Source: an uncultured Treponema sp. (GTDB taxonomy: Bacteria; Spirochaetota; Spirochaetia; Treponematales; Treponemataceae). Taken from it: DNA of 14,021 bases. Below the pieces are notes generated by a model. It ran no database searches. It was not told where the DNA came from and saw nothing but the letters and a program-made list of their open reading frames with translations. Shown in pieces: positions 6,795 through 13,852 of the stretch. Position 1 is the stretch's first letter; every line of letters begins with the position of its first letter. Location of the stretch: the NCBI GenBank assembly GCA_905372265.1, contig CAJPOL010000042.1, positions 1-14,021 of the forward strand, written 5' to 3'. The position numbers and the translations under genes are program-made.

Positions 6795-8330
6795 ATGGCA
6801 CAGAAAACTGAATCTTTCCTTAAACGGCTCTTTCGGCTTTTTTTTCCGCGTGATGATATCGAGGCGATAAAAAAACGGCAATTAAAAGCAATAGCAAAAG
6901 AAATAACAAAGAACAAATTCGGCAAATGGTATAAGCCGTCCTCAGATGAATTTCAACCGCAGATGGCGTATTTTTTCTACGAGCTGTATAAAGTGATCGG
7001 GCCTGCCCGTGCTCTTTTAGCAAACGCAGCTTCCTCCAAAATGCTGAAGATTATTGCCGTCGAACAAAATTTATCGAAGCATCAAAACAAATTACGCAAC
7101 GCTCTCACTACCGAAGCGATTGAGGAGCGGGCAAAAAAGATGACTCCGAAAGAGCTTGCCGCACAGGTCAGGAAAGAACTGATTTTGTTTACGCAGGAAT
7201 TTGACGAAAAAAGAATAGAAGAAATTGATATACTCTACCGGCAGCTCAATGAATTTATTCATTTTGTGCTTTTCGATTACTACTTTTTGCTAAAAAAATT
7301 CGATGGAGCGTTTCCCGAGGATAAATATTCCTATGTTCCGAAGTTTGTTCCCGTCAACGGCGAGTATGTACGGGAACCGCTGAAAGACTTTGCGCCGATG
7401 CTCTATGGGCTTCCGCTCGAAGCGGACTGGGAAAAAGTATTTGCGATCATCACGGCTTATAAGAATGTACAGCCGGTCAATGCCGCTCAGTGGAAAAAAC
7501 AGCTCGGTTTATTCAATGATGTCCGGCGCTCAAATATCTTAGAAAAAACAATCCGGCATACAACAAAAGACCCCAGTTATGCGGTTGAAGTTACCCCGTC
7601 AAACGATAGGATAACAGATGACTACATTAAAAAGATCGAAAGAATAACCGAAGAAACCTTGAAAAAGATATCGAAGGATCAAAAGAGTTCTCAAGTAGCG
7701 GTGTTGGCGCAGCGGGTATTCGGAAATGAGGTCATGTCCGGTACAAAGTATTATAATCCGGTTTCAAATGCTGCGTTTGAAAAGCGCGGGTTGGACGGAT
7801 ATATTTATGCCGATGCATTAAATTATCTAAAGTCTTTTCTTGTTGACTATTTTAAAAGCGATATCCGCGCCTTGTCCGATCTGGTTTTGGTACGCGGCCA
7901 GTGGATGCAGCAATCGCTCTCATCGGAGTATTCCGAAAGTTATCATACGCTCATGCAGATTGCAACAAAGATACTTGAGTTTGATGAAAAAGTATCGGAG
8001 GTTTCCGAGCTCGGCGTAAAATTCCGGACACTGTTGTCCCGTATGGAGCGGGAAAAGGATGCAGGCCGTCAAATTCAAAAATATCTTGGAGAAGTCAATG
8101 ACGCGGCATTTAAACTTTTAAAGACAGCGATTAAAAATATCATAACGCTTGGCAATACAATTAAAAATTGTATTGCAGATTATGATAAACCGCATCGGGA
8201 GTTGCTGCAAAACTGGAAAGAAATCGAACAGCATTCCGATCGGCCTATCCGTGAATGGATGAACAATGTCTATACGAAAATCTACAACTTTATTACGCTT
8301 GAGCAGGTTTTATTGAAAAAAGAAGAATAA
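6795..8330 (+). CDS. Conserved hypothetical protein, probably spirochaete-specific
   Basis: This 511-residue protein is not one whose function I recognise. It is highly charged, has no signal peptide or clear membrane helix, and is mostly predicted-helical with coiled-coil-like stretches (for example around TDDYIKKIERITEETLKKISK and in the C-terminal 130 residues). The N-terminus FLKRLFRLFFPRDD is basic and amphipathic and could touch the membrane. From memory it resembles a family of unknown function confined to spirochaetes (possibly Pfam DUF5312), which I cannot verify here. The start at ATG 6795 is chosen for AGAGG at 6786-6790; an upstream in-frame ATG at 6714 would add 27 hydrophobic residues without a ribosome site. 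The gene sits 25 bases before nnr on the same strand, so co-transcription is likely but a functional link is not shown. Confidence 0.7.
   Translation: MAQKTESFLKRLFRLFFPRDDIEAIKKRQLKAIAKEITKNKFGKWYKPSSDEFQPQMAYFFYELYKVIGPARALLANAASSKMLKIIAVEQNLSKHQNKLRNALTTEAIEERAKKMTPKELAAQVRKELILFTQEFDEKRIEEIDILYRQLNEFIHFVLFDYYFLLKKFDGAFPEDKYSYVPKFVPVNGEYVREPLKDFAPMLYGLPLEADWEKVFAIITAYKNVQPVNAAQWKKQLGLFNDVRRSNILEKTIRHTTKDPSYAVEVTPSNDRITDDYIKKIERITEETLKKISKDQKSSQVAVLAQRVFGNEVMSGTKYYNPVSNAAFEKRGLDGYIYADALNYLKSFLVDYFKSDIRALSDLVLVRGQWMQQSLSSEYSESYHTLMQIATKILEFDEKVSEVSELGVKFRTLLSRMEREKDAGRQIQKYLGEVNDAAFKLLKTAIKNIITLGNTIKNCIADYDKPHRELLQNWKEIEQHSDRPIREWMNNVYTKIYNFITLEQVLLKKEE
8152..8176. repeat. Perfect 11-bp inverted repeat inside the hypothetical gene
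   Basis: GCAATACAATT (8152-8162) is followed by AAA and its exact reverse complement (8166-8176). The sequence lies within the coding region for GNTIKNCIAD, about 150 bases before the stop, and would form a stable mRNA hairpin. No T-run follows directly. Confidence 0.7.
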
Positions 8331-8355
8331 GCGCGCTGAAAACGGTTTTTGTGCT

Positions 8356-9789
8356 ATGGAAAAAATATTTGATTCGGTGCGCCTATTGGATAAACGGGCG
8401 GAGGAGACATACAACTTAAAAAACGGCGTATTAATGGAATACGCCGCATGCGGTATGGCCGAGCATATCCGTTCCTTTTTAAAAACAAAGGCAGGGGAAA
8501 AGACTGCTGCATGCCGCATACAAATTATATGCGGCTCGGGCGATAACGGCGGCGACGGCTTTGCGCTTGCGCGGGTGCTTGCCGATTTTTGTACTGTTCG
8601 GGCCGTATCGGTCAAAGCGCCGAAATCGCCCTTATGCCGGCTGCAAAAAGAGCGGCTTGATCTGCTCGGTATTCCGGTACATACCGATAGTGAACCTGAT
8701 TGCGATGTATTGATAGACGCTGTCTTAGGTACCGGTATACGCGGCGCTCTTGATCCGCAGATGAGCGAAGTGATTAGGCAGATGAATGCCGTATGCGGAT
8801 ATAAAATCGCCTGCGATATCCCCAGCGGTTTAAATGAATGCGGAGCACCCTCGCCGGTTGCCTTTCGCGCCGATGAGACCTATACGATGGGCGCGCTTAA
8901 AACGGCGCTCTATGCCGATACCGCAAAAGACTATACCGGTGTAATCCGGCTGATTAATCTCGGTCTGCCGCGCCGTCTATACGAAACTGAAACGCATACC
9001 TTTTTATTGTCGTTGACCGACATGCACCTTCCCCACCGTACCGTACAAAACACGCATAAGATGAATTATGGACACGCCGTGTTTTTTTGCGGCGAAAAAC
9101 AGGGAGCATGTGTCTTAGCGGCATCTGCGGCGCTCCGGTTCGGCGGAGGGGCTGTTACCGTTTATGGAATGCCGATTCCGTCCGGCTTACCCGATTTTAT
9201 GTATGCGGTTCAACTGCCCGGACAGTTTTCTGCTGCGTCGATAGGCTCAGGCCTTGATAATACGGCGGAGCAGCAATCGGAGGCGCTCCGGTTCTTGGAA
9301 CATGCGGAGGTACGGGAAAAGCCGCTTGTGCTTGATGCCGGTATTTTGCATAATCCCGAACTGCCTGCATTGCTGCCGTTTTTAAAACAGCCGGTGCTGA
9401 CGCCGCATCCTAAAGAGTTTCAAAGCCTTTTAGCCAATAGCGGTCTTGCGCAGGTCTGCTTATCGGACATTCAATCAAACCGTTTTTTTTATGTGCGGCA
9501 GTTTTGCCTTCGTTTCCCCCATGCAGTACTTCTTCTCAAAGGCGCATACCCCTTGATAGGGCAAAACGGCAGCATATATGTTAATCCGCTCGGCGGTAAC
9601 ACGCTTGCAAAAGCCGGTACCGGCGATGTATTAACCGGCATGATTATAGCGCTTGCTGCACAAGGCTATGCGCTCTGTGATGCCGCATGTACGGCAAGTC
9701 TTGCCCATGCCGAAGCTGCCCGTATGGCGGACACCGGTTACGGATTGCTTGCAAGCGATTTACCGCTGCTCATTGCGAAGCTCCGATAA
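8356..9789 (+). CDS. nnr: Bifunctional NAD(P)HX epimerase / ADP(ATP)-dependent dehydratase
   Basis: This cytosolic repair enzyme converts damaged, hydrated NADH and NADPH back to usable cofactors. The N-terminal YjeF_N domain (about 1-215) epimerises R-NAD(P)HX to S. The C-terminal ribokinase-like domain (about 230-477) dehydrates S-NAD(P)HX using ADP or ATP. Epimerase motifs are GSGDNGGDGFALA (60-72), DAVLGTGIRG (121-130) and CDIPSGL (153-159). Dehydratase motifs are FGGGAVTVY (262-270), the nucleotide-site variant IGSGLD (296-301), LDAGIL, TPHPKEF (349-355), LLKGAYPLI and AGTGDVLTGMI (420-430). The length, 477 residues, is usual for the fused form. ATG 8356 gives the expected family N-terminus, although no strong Shine-Dalgarno sequence precedes it. 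It lies 25 bases after the upstream gene and converges on the DeoR regulator gene. Confidence 0.95.
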   Translation: MEKIFDSVRLLDKRAEETYNLKNGVLMEYAACGMAEHIRSFLKTKAGEKTAACRIQIICGSGDNGGDGFALARVLADFCTVRAVSVKAPKSPLCRLQKERLDLLGIPVHTDSEPDCDVLIDAVLGTGIRGALDPQMSEVIRQMNAVCGYKIACDIPSGLNECGAPSPVAFRADETYTMGALKTALYADTAKDYTGVIRLINLGLPRRLYETETHTFLLSLTDMHLPHRTVQNTHKMNYGHAVFFCGEKQGACVLAASAALRFGGGAVTVYGMPIPSGLPDFMYAVQLPGQFSAASIGSGLDNTAEQQSEALRFLEHAEVREKPLVLDAGILHNPELPALLPFLKQPVLTPHPKEFQSLLANSGLAQVCLSDIQSNRFFYVRQFCLRFPHAVLLLKGAYPLIGQNGSIYVNPLGGNTLAKAGTGDVLTGMIIALAAQGYALCDAACTASLAHAEAARMADTGYGLLASDLPLLIAKLR

Positions 9790-9860
9790 TACGATTAAAG
9801 AGCGGAATATAGGGATATTGCGCATCAAAAAGGCACGCAGTAATGCGGTTTTCCGCCTGC

Positions 9861-10610
9861 TCATTCGTACACGCATCTACTTCCAATTTTTTCCATAATG
9901 GGCTCAGGCGGGCGGCTGTCCGTGATAACGGCATCGATTTCATCGAAGCCGCATATCTTACAAAAATATTCGCTTTGCATCTTATCGCTGTCGCAGAGGA
10001 GTATCCGCTTGCGTGCATTCTTAATCATCGCCCGCTTGACAGCCGCTTGCGCTTGAGCCGCTTCGGTAATCCCTGCCGCAAGCGACAGCCCTCCGCATGA
10101 CATAAACAAGACATCAGCTCTGAACCGTTCAACCGTCTCAACCGCCATCTCTCCGACAAGGGCGCTTTGCCCGGTAATTACGCCCCCGCATACAAACACG
10201 GTTATATCCGGCGTTTTATTTAAAATATTCATGCTGTGCAGTCCGTTTGTTACAATGCTGATATGCGAAAAACGGTGCAGCAGCGATGCAAGATAGGCGC
10301 ACGTAGAACTTGCATCAAGAAACAGCGTATTTGAATCAACGATATAACGGAGCGCAATCGAAGCAATATGCTTTTTCTTTTCAACATTGGTGTTAAATCT
10401 AATCAGAGCAGGAATATCCTGATTGCTGCCCGAATGAACGGTAATACCTCCGTGTACTTTTTTTATGACATTTTTCGCTGCCATTTCCCTAATATCCCGC
10501 CGGATAGTCGCTTCGCTCGCGAATATGTGACTGCAAAGCATTTTTACCGTAACGCATTCCTGTTTTTGTACGATAGCGAGAATCTTATTTTGCCGTTCGA
10601 CTGCAAGCAT
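9861..10610 (-). CDS. DeoR/GlpR-family transcriptional repressor
   Basis: This 249-residue regulator has the standard two-domain DeoR layout. The N-terminal winged helix-turn-helix spans about residues 1-57; VTVKMLCSHIFASEATIRRDIREM contains the recognition helix, followed by KKVHGGI. The C-terminal sugar-phosphate sensor domain (about 75-235) shows DASST (99-103), TNG (121-123), VCGGVITG, SCGGLS (171-176) and LLCDSDK (204-210), residues that usually bind the phosphorylated inducer. ATG 10610 (minus strand) follows an AGGAAG-like ribosome site at about 10617-10622. It is transcribed divergently from the aldolase-kinase operon, so it most likely represses that operon and is relieved by a rhamnulose- or fuculose-phosphate; this role is inferred from position. 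Its 3' end converges on nnr with about 70 bases between them. Confidence 0.93.
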   Translation of the reverse strand: MLAVERQNKILAIVQKQECVTVKMLCSHIFASEATIRRDIREMAAKNVIKKVHGGITVHSGSNQDIPALIRFNTNVEKKKHIASIALRYIVDSNTLFLDASSTCAYLASLLHRFSHISIVTNGLHSMNILNKTPDITVFVCGGVITGQSALVGEMAVETVERFRADVLFMSCGGLSLAAGITEAAQAQAAVKRAMIKNARKRILLCDSDKMQSEYFCKICGFDEIDAVITDSRPPEPIMEKIGSRCVYE

Positions 10611-10636
10611 TATCTTCTTCCTTATGCTTAAATATG

Positions 10637-10642
10637 ATTATA
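10637..10642 (-). promoter_or_regulatory. Candidate -10 box for the DeoR regulator gene
   Basis: On the minus strand this hexamer reads TATAAT, a perfect -10, 26 bases before the regulator's ATG. The matching -35 position is only A-rich, so the promoter is weak or activator-assisted. Start-site placement is a prediction. Confidence 0.4.
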
Positions 10643-10674
10643 TATGATTGAATACTATATTTTTTTAGAATATC

Positions 10675-10694
10675 TTTCAATAAAATGATTGAAA
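10675..10694. promoter_or_regulatory. Candidate DeoR-regulator operator
   Basis: TTTCAAT (10675-10681) and ATTGAAA (10688-10694) form a perfect 7-bp inverted repeat with a 6-bp spacer that ends exactly where the -35 box of the aldolase operon begins. The segment ATGATTGAA occurs twice, at 10644-10652 and 10685-10693, giving a second possible half-site near the regulator's own promoter. A repressor bound here would block the catabolic promoter. Binding is inferred. Confidence 0.45.
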
Positions 10695-10722
10695 TTGACA
10701 ATAGGGTATTCCATGTTATACT
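10695..10722 (+). promoter_or_regulatory. Sigma70-type promoter of the aldolase-kinase operon
   Basis: A consensus -35 TTGACA (10695-10700) and a near-consensus -10 TATACT (10717-10722) are separated by 16 bases. Transcription should start near 10729. The first gene follows with GAGG (10732-10735) seven bases before its ATG at 10743, so the leader is only about 15 bases. Confidence 0.75.
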
Positions 10723-10742
10723 ATAACCATTGAGGTTTATAT

Positions 10743-11429
10743 ATGAATACTGAAGAATTAAAAGAACAAGTTTGTGATATTTGCCATAAAATGTGGCAGC
10801 TCGGCTGGGTTGCCGCAAATGATGGTAATGTTTCGGTTAAATTAGATGAAAATGCTTTTCTTGTAACCCCGACCGGTATCAGTAAGAGTTTTATCACTCC
10901 CGAAAAACTGCTGATCATTACAAAAGACTGCGAAATTATCGAAGGGACAGCCGGATATAAGCCGTCATCGGAAATCAAGATGCATCTGCGCTGCTATCAA
11001 GAGCGTGATGATGTCGGAGCTGTCGTCCACGCTCATCCGCCAGCCGCAACCGGTTTTGCTGTTGCACATCTGCCGATGGATCGATACACGATGATTGAGT
11101 CGGTAATTACGCTCGGTTCGGTACCGCTTACTCCCTATGCAACCCCGTCTACATATGAGGTTCCCGATGCTATCGCGCCTTATTTACAGGAACATGATGT
11201 GATGCTGCTTGAAAATCACGGTGCGCTTGCGCTCGGCTGCGATGTCATTACTGCGTATTACCGCATGGAAACTCTTGAACTATGGGCAAAAATCAGCATC
11301 AATGCGCATATACTCGGCGGCGAAAAAGAAATTTCCCGTGAAAACATCGATCGTTTATGCCGTATGCGCGCCGATTATAAAGTAACGGGGCGTCATCCCG
11401 GCTACAAACACTACCGGAAAGACGATTAG
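10743..11429 (+). CDS. fucA: Class II aldolase, L-fuculose-phosphate aldolase-like
   Basis: This 228-residue cytosolic zinc aldolase is expected to cleave a ketose 1-phosphate (fuculose-1-P, possibly rhamnulose-1-P) to dihydroxyacetone phosphate and L-lactaldehyde. Substrate-binding segments are AANDGNVSVKL (25-34), VTPTGISKS (41-49) and KPSSEIKMH (73-81). The zinc ligands H96 and H98 (HAHPPA) and H159 (ENHGAL) and the catalytic E77 are all present, and their spacing matches E. coli FucA (E73, H92, H94, H155) exactly, each shifted by four. The length is near FucA (215) and far from RhaD (about 274). The start has GAGG at a good distance. It is followed 36 bases later by a rhamnulokinase-type gene, so the fold is certain but the natural sugar is ambiguous. 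Confidence 0.9.
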   Translation: MNTEELKEQVCDICHKMWQLGWVAANDGNVSVKLDENAFLVTPTGISKSFITPEKLLIITKDCEIIEGTAGYKPSSEIKMHLRCYQERDDVGAVVHAHPPAATGFAVAHLPMDRYTMIESVITLGSVPLTPYATPSTYEVPDAIAPYLQEHDVMLLENHGALALGCDVITAYYRMETLELWAKISINAHILGGEKEISRENIDRLCRMRADYKVTGRHPGYKHYRKDD

Positions 11430-11465
11430 TCCGGCGCACTGCAACAATTACAGAAGGAGCGGGTT

Positions 11466-12938
11466 ATGGCATCTTCCGGCATATCGGTATTGGCATTCGA
11501 TTTCGGCGCTTCAAGCGGACGGGCTATCCTCGGCCTCTTTGATGGAAAGAAAATCACAGCGCAAGAGGTACACCGCTTTTCAAATGATCCGGTGCTGCTG
11601 GGCGGTACGTTGTACTGGGACTTTCATCGGCTGTTTTTTGAGGTAATGCACGGTATTGCAAAAGGGAAAAGTGCGGCTGATTTTTCGAGTATCGGGATTG
11701 ATACGTGGGGAGTAGATTTCGGTCTTTTACGGAAAGACGGTTCGCTGGTTGATATGCCGGTGCATTACCGTGATCCGCGTACGGATTCGGCTTTTAAAGA
11801 AGCCTTGCATACAGTCGGCGCCGATACGCTCTACGGTATCACCGGTGTGCAGTTGATGCCGCTCAATACCGCTTTTCAACTTTCTGCAATACAGCGCGAA
11901 CGTCCCTACCTGCTTGATGAAGCCGCTCATCTGCTCTGTATGCCCGATCTTTTTAACTATTTTTTAACCGGCGAAAAACGGACGGAGCTTTCGATTGCTT
12001 CCACAACACAGCTTTTGAACATTACCGAACGGAGATGGTCAAAAGAGCTTCTGGATGCCTTACACATTCCTGAGCGGCTCTTCACCGATATTGTTCCCTC
12101 CGGAACCATCATAGGACAGCTAAAGCTGTCAGTATGCGAGGGAATAACGGGAAAGCCCGTTACGGTTACCGCGGTGTGCGGACATGATACCCAAAGTGCA
12201 ATTACAGCGATTCCTGCCGCTCAAGACGATTTTGCGTTTATCAGCTGCGGTACATGGTCGCTTTTCGGAACGGAACGGCTTGAGCCGATTATTTCGCCGC
12301 AATCGCTTGCCTACAATATCACCAATGAGGCGGGATACGGCGGAAAAATTCATTTCTTAAAGAATTGCACCGGCCTGTGGCTGATACAGGAAAGCAGGCG
12401 GCAATGGCAGCGCGAAGGTAAAAACTACTCATTTGCGGAATTGGAAGCAGAGGCTCAAAAAGCGCCGCCGTTCCGATCCTTTATCAACCCGAATGCTCCC
12501 GAATTCGGTACGCCGGGCAATCTGCCGGAACGTATCCGCCGCTACTGTGAGCGTACCGGTCAACCTGCCCCTGAATCCGTCGGCGAGGTTATGCAGTGCA
12601 TTTATCAGAGCCTTGCCTTTCAATATAAAAAGACGCTTGAAGAACTTCAGCTGTGCACCGGCATTCACTATCCGTGCATTTACATGGTCGGCGGCGGTAT
12701 TCAAGATACATACTTGTGCCGGCTTACCGCAGATGCGTGCGGCCGTCCCGTTTCAGCCGGTCCCGTTGAAGCGTCGGCGCTTGGCAATATTGCGGTACAG
12801 CTTATTGCCGCAGGAGCTATCTCCGGTATAAAAGAGGCGCGGCGGATTATTGCCGCTTCCTATCCCCCAGTGCAGTATACGCCGGAACAAACATCCGGCT
12901 GGGAAGCTCATTACGCTCAATTTCTTTCGGCATATTAA
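11466..12938 (+). CDS. rhaB: Rhamnulokinase-like FGGY sugar kinase
   Basis: This 490-residue kinase of the FGGY family matches RhaB in length (489 in E. coli) and motifs. It should phosphorylate L-rhamnulose (some homologues also accept L-fuculose) at O-1 with ATP, making the aldolase substrate. The N-terminal phosphate-binding segment is AFDFGASSGRAI (10-21). GIDTWGVDFGLL (77-88) lines the sugar site. The putative catalytic base is D241 in CGHDTQSA, close to D237 of E. coli RhaB. SCGTWSLFGTE, GGGIQDTYLCRLTADA and GPVEASALGN form the ATP site. AAGGAG at 11454-11459, six bases before the ATG, gives strong translation. It is co-directional with the aldolase gene and presumably in its operon. 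The 3' end meets the relic of a LuxR-type gene on the other strand. Confidence 0.93.
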   Translation: MASSGISVLAFDFGASSGRAILGLFDGKKITAQEVHRFSNDPVLLGGTLYWDFHRLFFEVMHGIAKGKSAADFSSIGIDTWGVDFGLLRKDGSLVDMPVHYRDPRTDSAFKEALHTVGADTLYGITGVQLMPLNTAFQLSAIQRERPYLLDEAAHLLCMPDLFNYFLTGEKRTELSIASTTQLLNITERRWSKELLDALHIPERLFTDIVPSGTIIGQLKLSVCEGITGKPVTVTAVCGHDTQSAITAIPAAQDDFAFISCGTWSLFGTERLEPIISPQSLAYNITNEAGYGGKIHFLKNCTGLWLIQESRRQWQREGKNYSFAELEAEAQKAPPFRSFINPNAPEFGTPGNLPERIRRYCERTGQPAPESVGEVMQCIYQSLAFQYKKTLEELQLCTGIHYPCIYMVGGGIQDTYLCRLTADACGRPVSAGPVEASALGNIAVQLIAAGAISGIKEARRIIAASYPPVQYTPEQTSGWEAHYAQFLSAY

Positions 12939-13074
12939 TCCCCGTATTTGCAAAACGGGCGAGATCAAAGCGGTTATGCGTGCCGGCCTTTTTATACACA
13001 TTTGCGATATGGTTTTTTACTGTGTTGTATGCGATATCTAATTCGGCTGCAATCTCTTTATTCGTGCGGAGGGT
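12847..13074 (-). pseudogene. C-terminal remnant of a LuxR/GerE-type regulator
   Basis: Read on the minus strand, the frame from 13074 gives RTNKEIAAELDIAYNTVKNH followed by IANVYKKAGTHNRFDLARFA, the recognition half of a LuxR-type helix-turn-helix. The N-terminal part of the domain and everything upstream are missing: an in-frame TAA stands at 13077-13075 and there is no start codon. The break lies at the outer arm of the palindromic repeat starting at 13074. Homology fades near 12950; the frame stays open to 12847, running antisense through the last 90 bases of rhaB, which suggests the original stop is gone or the genes once overlapped. It is very unlikely to be functional. Confidence 0.75.
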
Positions 13075-13114
13075 TTAATACCCCGACGCTTGCGTCGTAA
13101 CGAAGGGTATTAAA
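13074..13114. repeat. Palindromic repeat element, copy 1
   Basis: Outer arms TTTAATACCC (13074-13083) and GGGTATTAAA (13105-13114) are perfectly complementary. Nested at 13084-13097 is CGACGC-TT-GCGTCG, itself a perfect hairpin. The core CCCCGACGCTTGCGTCG (13081-13097) recurs in copy 2 about 60 bases downstream. It sits exactly at the broken end of the LuxR relic. Confidence 0.75.
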
Positions 13115-13129
13115 GCCGACTGCAACCAC

Positions 13130-13180
13130 CTTATGAGAACAACAACCCCGACGCTTGCGTCGGGGTTGTTGATTCATAAG
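13130..13180. repeat. Palindromic repeat element, copy 2 (long hairpin)
   Basis: AACAACCCCGACGC (13141-13154), TT, and its exact complement (13157-13170) form a 14-bp stem with a two-base loop. A further 7-bp pair, CTTATGA (13130-13136) with TCATAAG (13174-13180), extends the stem beyond a small internal loop. It shares the CGACGCTTGCGTCG core with copy 1 but has different, still self-complementary flanks. No T-run follows on either strand as for a classical terminator, though transcription could still be hindered. Confidence 0.8.
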
Positions 13181-13210
13181 ATATTCTTTGCGCCGGGGGA
13201 TTATGTACAG

Positions 13211-13478
13211 TTACCGAACCAAGCCGTGAACCATGCGTTTAACGGTTTCCAACTGCGCGGGTGAGAGCTGATACAAGTCGCGGATAATATCGTTAATAGC
13301 GGTATATTTCGGCTCCTGTACGATCCGTTCTCCGGTTGCAAGGTATTCGACCAAAACACCCAGTGCTTTTGCGATTTTGACGCCGCTTTCAACGTTCGGC
13401 AGCACCGCGCACATCGATATACGATAAAAAGGTACTGTTGCTGATTCCGGCTTGTTGAAGCGTTATAGCTTGACAGCA
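13211..13478 (-). pseudogene. XRE-type helix-turn-helix regulator, N-truncated and frameshifted
   Basis: Two minus-strand frames together resemble a small XRE-family protein. The first (from 13478) gives ITLQQAGISNSTFLSYIDV, the helix-turn-helix start of the domain, then runs into a stop. One base out of phase, the second (from about 13414) gives VLPNVESGVKIAKALGVLVE and YLATGERIVQEPK, the usual end of an XRE domain, followed by a 35-residue helical tail ending at TAA 13211. The switch occurs at about 13405-13420, where a one-base change would restore a continuous domain. The first helix is also absent, with an in-frame TGA at 13481-13479 and no start codon. The fragment from ATG 13414 alone lacks the recognition helix and is unlikely to bind DNA. 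Confidence 0.7.
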
Positions 13479-13508
13479 TCAAAAGTATGATTCATGATGT
13501 TGATGTGA

Positions 13509-13535
13509 TGATATAATTTTACTTTTTTATGGAGG
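13509..13535 (+). promoter_or_regulatory. Extended -10 promoter and ribosome binding site of the lipoprotein gene
   Basis: TGATATAAT (13509-13517) is a consensus extended -10, which can work without a good -35; none is seen at the usual distance. Transcription should start near 13524. GGAGG (13531-13535) is an ideal ribosome site eight bases before the TTG at 13544 and fixes that start over the ATG at 13529, which overlaps the GGAGG itself. Confidence 0.6.
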
Positions 13536-13543
13536 ACATTATA

Positions 13544-13834
13544 TTGAAAAGGTTTTTTACAGGGTATGCGCTATTCTTACTCCTTGGTTTTTCTTCTCTT
13601 GTGTTTATGGGATGCGATACAATGACCGACATAAATCGTATTTATGCCTTTCATAATAGATCATCACATACCGTTACCATGTATGGTTTAACAGGACAAC
13701 ACACTATTGCTCCAGAGGCAAGTACGATGCTCCAATTTAATAAACATGCAACAATTTCTAGTATTGTGTATGAACCATCAGAGCGAGTTAGTATAGAACA
13801 ATCTGGTTCAAGTTTTACATTTACAGACCGGTAG
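13544..13834 (+). CDS. Small putative lipoprotein
   Basis: This 96-residue protein starts at TTG 13544, giving MKRFFTGYALFLLLGFSSLVFMGCDT: a basic n-region, a hydrophobic core and a spirochaete-type relaxed lipobox FMGC, with the lipidated cysteine at residue 24. The mature part is about 73 residues, rich in Ser, Thr and beta-strand-like segments (HTVTMYGL, ATISSIVYEPSERVSIE, SFTFTDR), suggesting a small exported beta-sheet domain on the membrane surface. I do not recognise a family. The gene has its own promoter and a possible terminator hairpin, and is flanked by a regulator relic and non-coding repeats, so it stands alone. The strong translation signals argue that it is real despite its size. 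Confidence 0.7.
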   Translation: MKRFFTGYALFLLLGFSSLVFMGCDTMTDINRIYAFHNRSSHTVTMYGLTGQHTIAPEASTMLQFNKHATISSIVYEPSERVSIEQSGSSFTFTDR

Positions 13835-13852
13835 TTGGTAAAAATGATCATT

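Noticed and set aside
9611..9625. GCCGGTACCGGC palindrome inside nnr
   Set aside because: It falls on the conserved glycine-rich AGTGD codons and is explained by coding constraint; no second copy was noticed.
12433..12831. A 132-residue open frame overlapping rhaB
   Set aside because: It is out of frame within a well-supported kinase gene, is arginine-rich with no recognisable motifs, and is a shadow frame.
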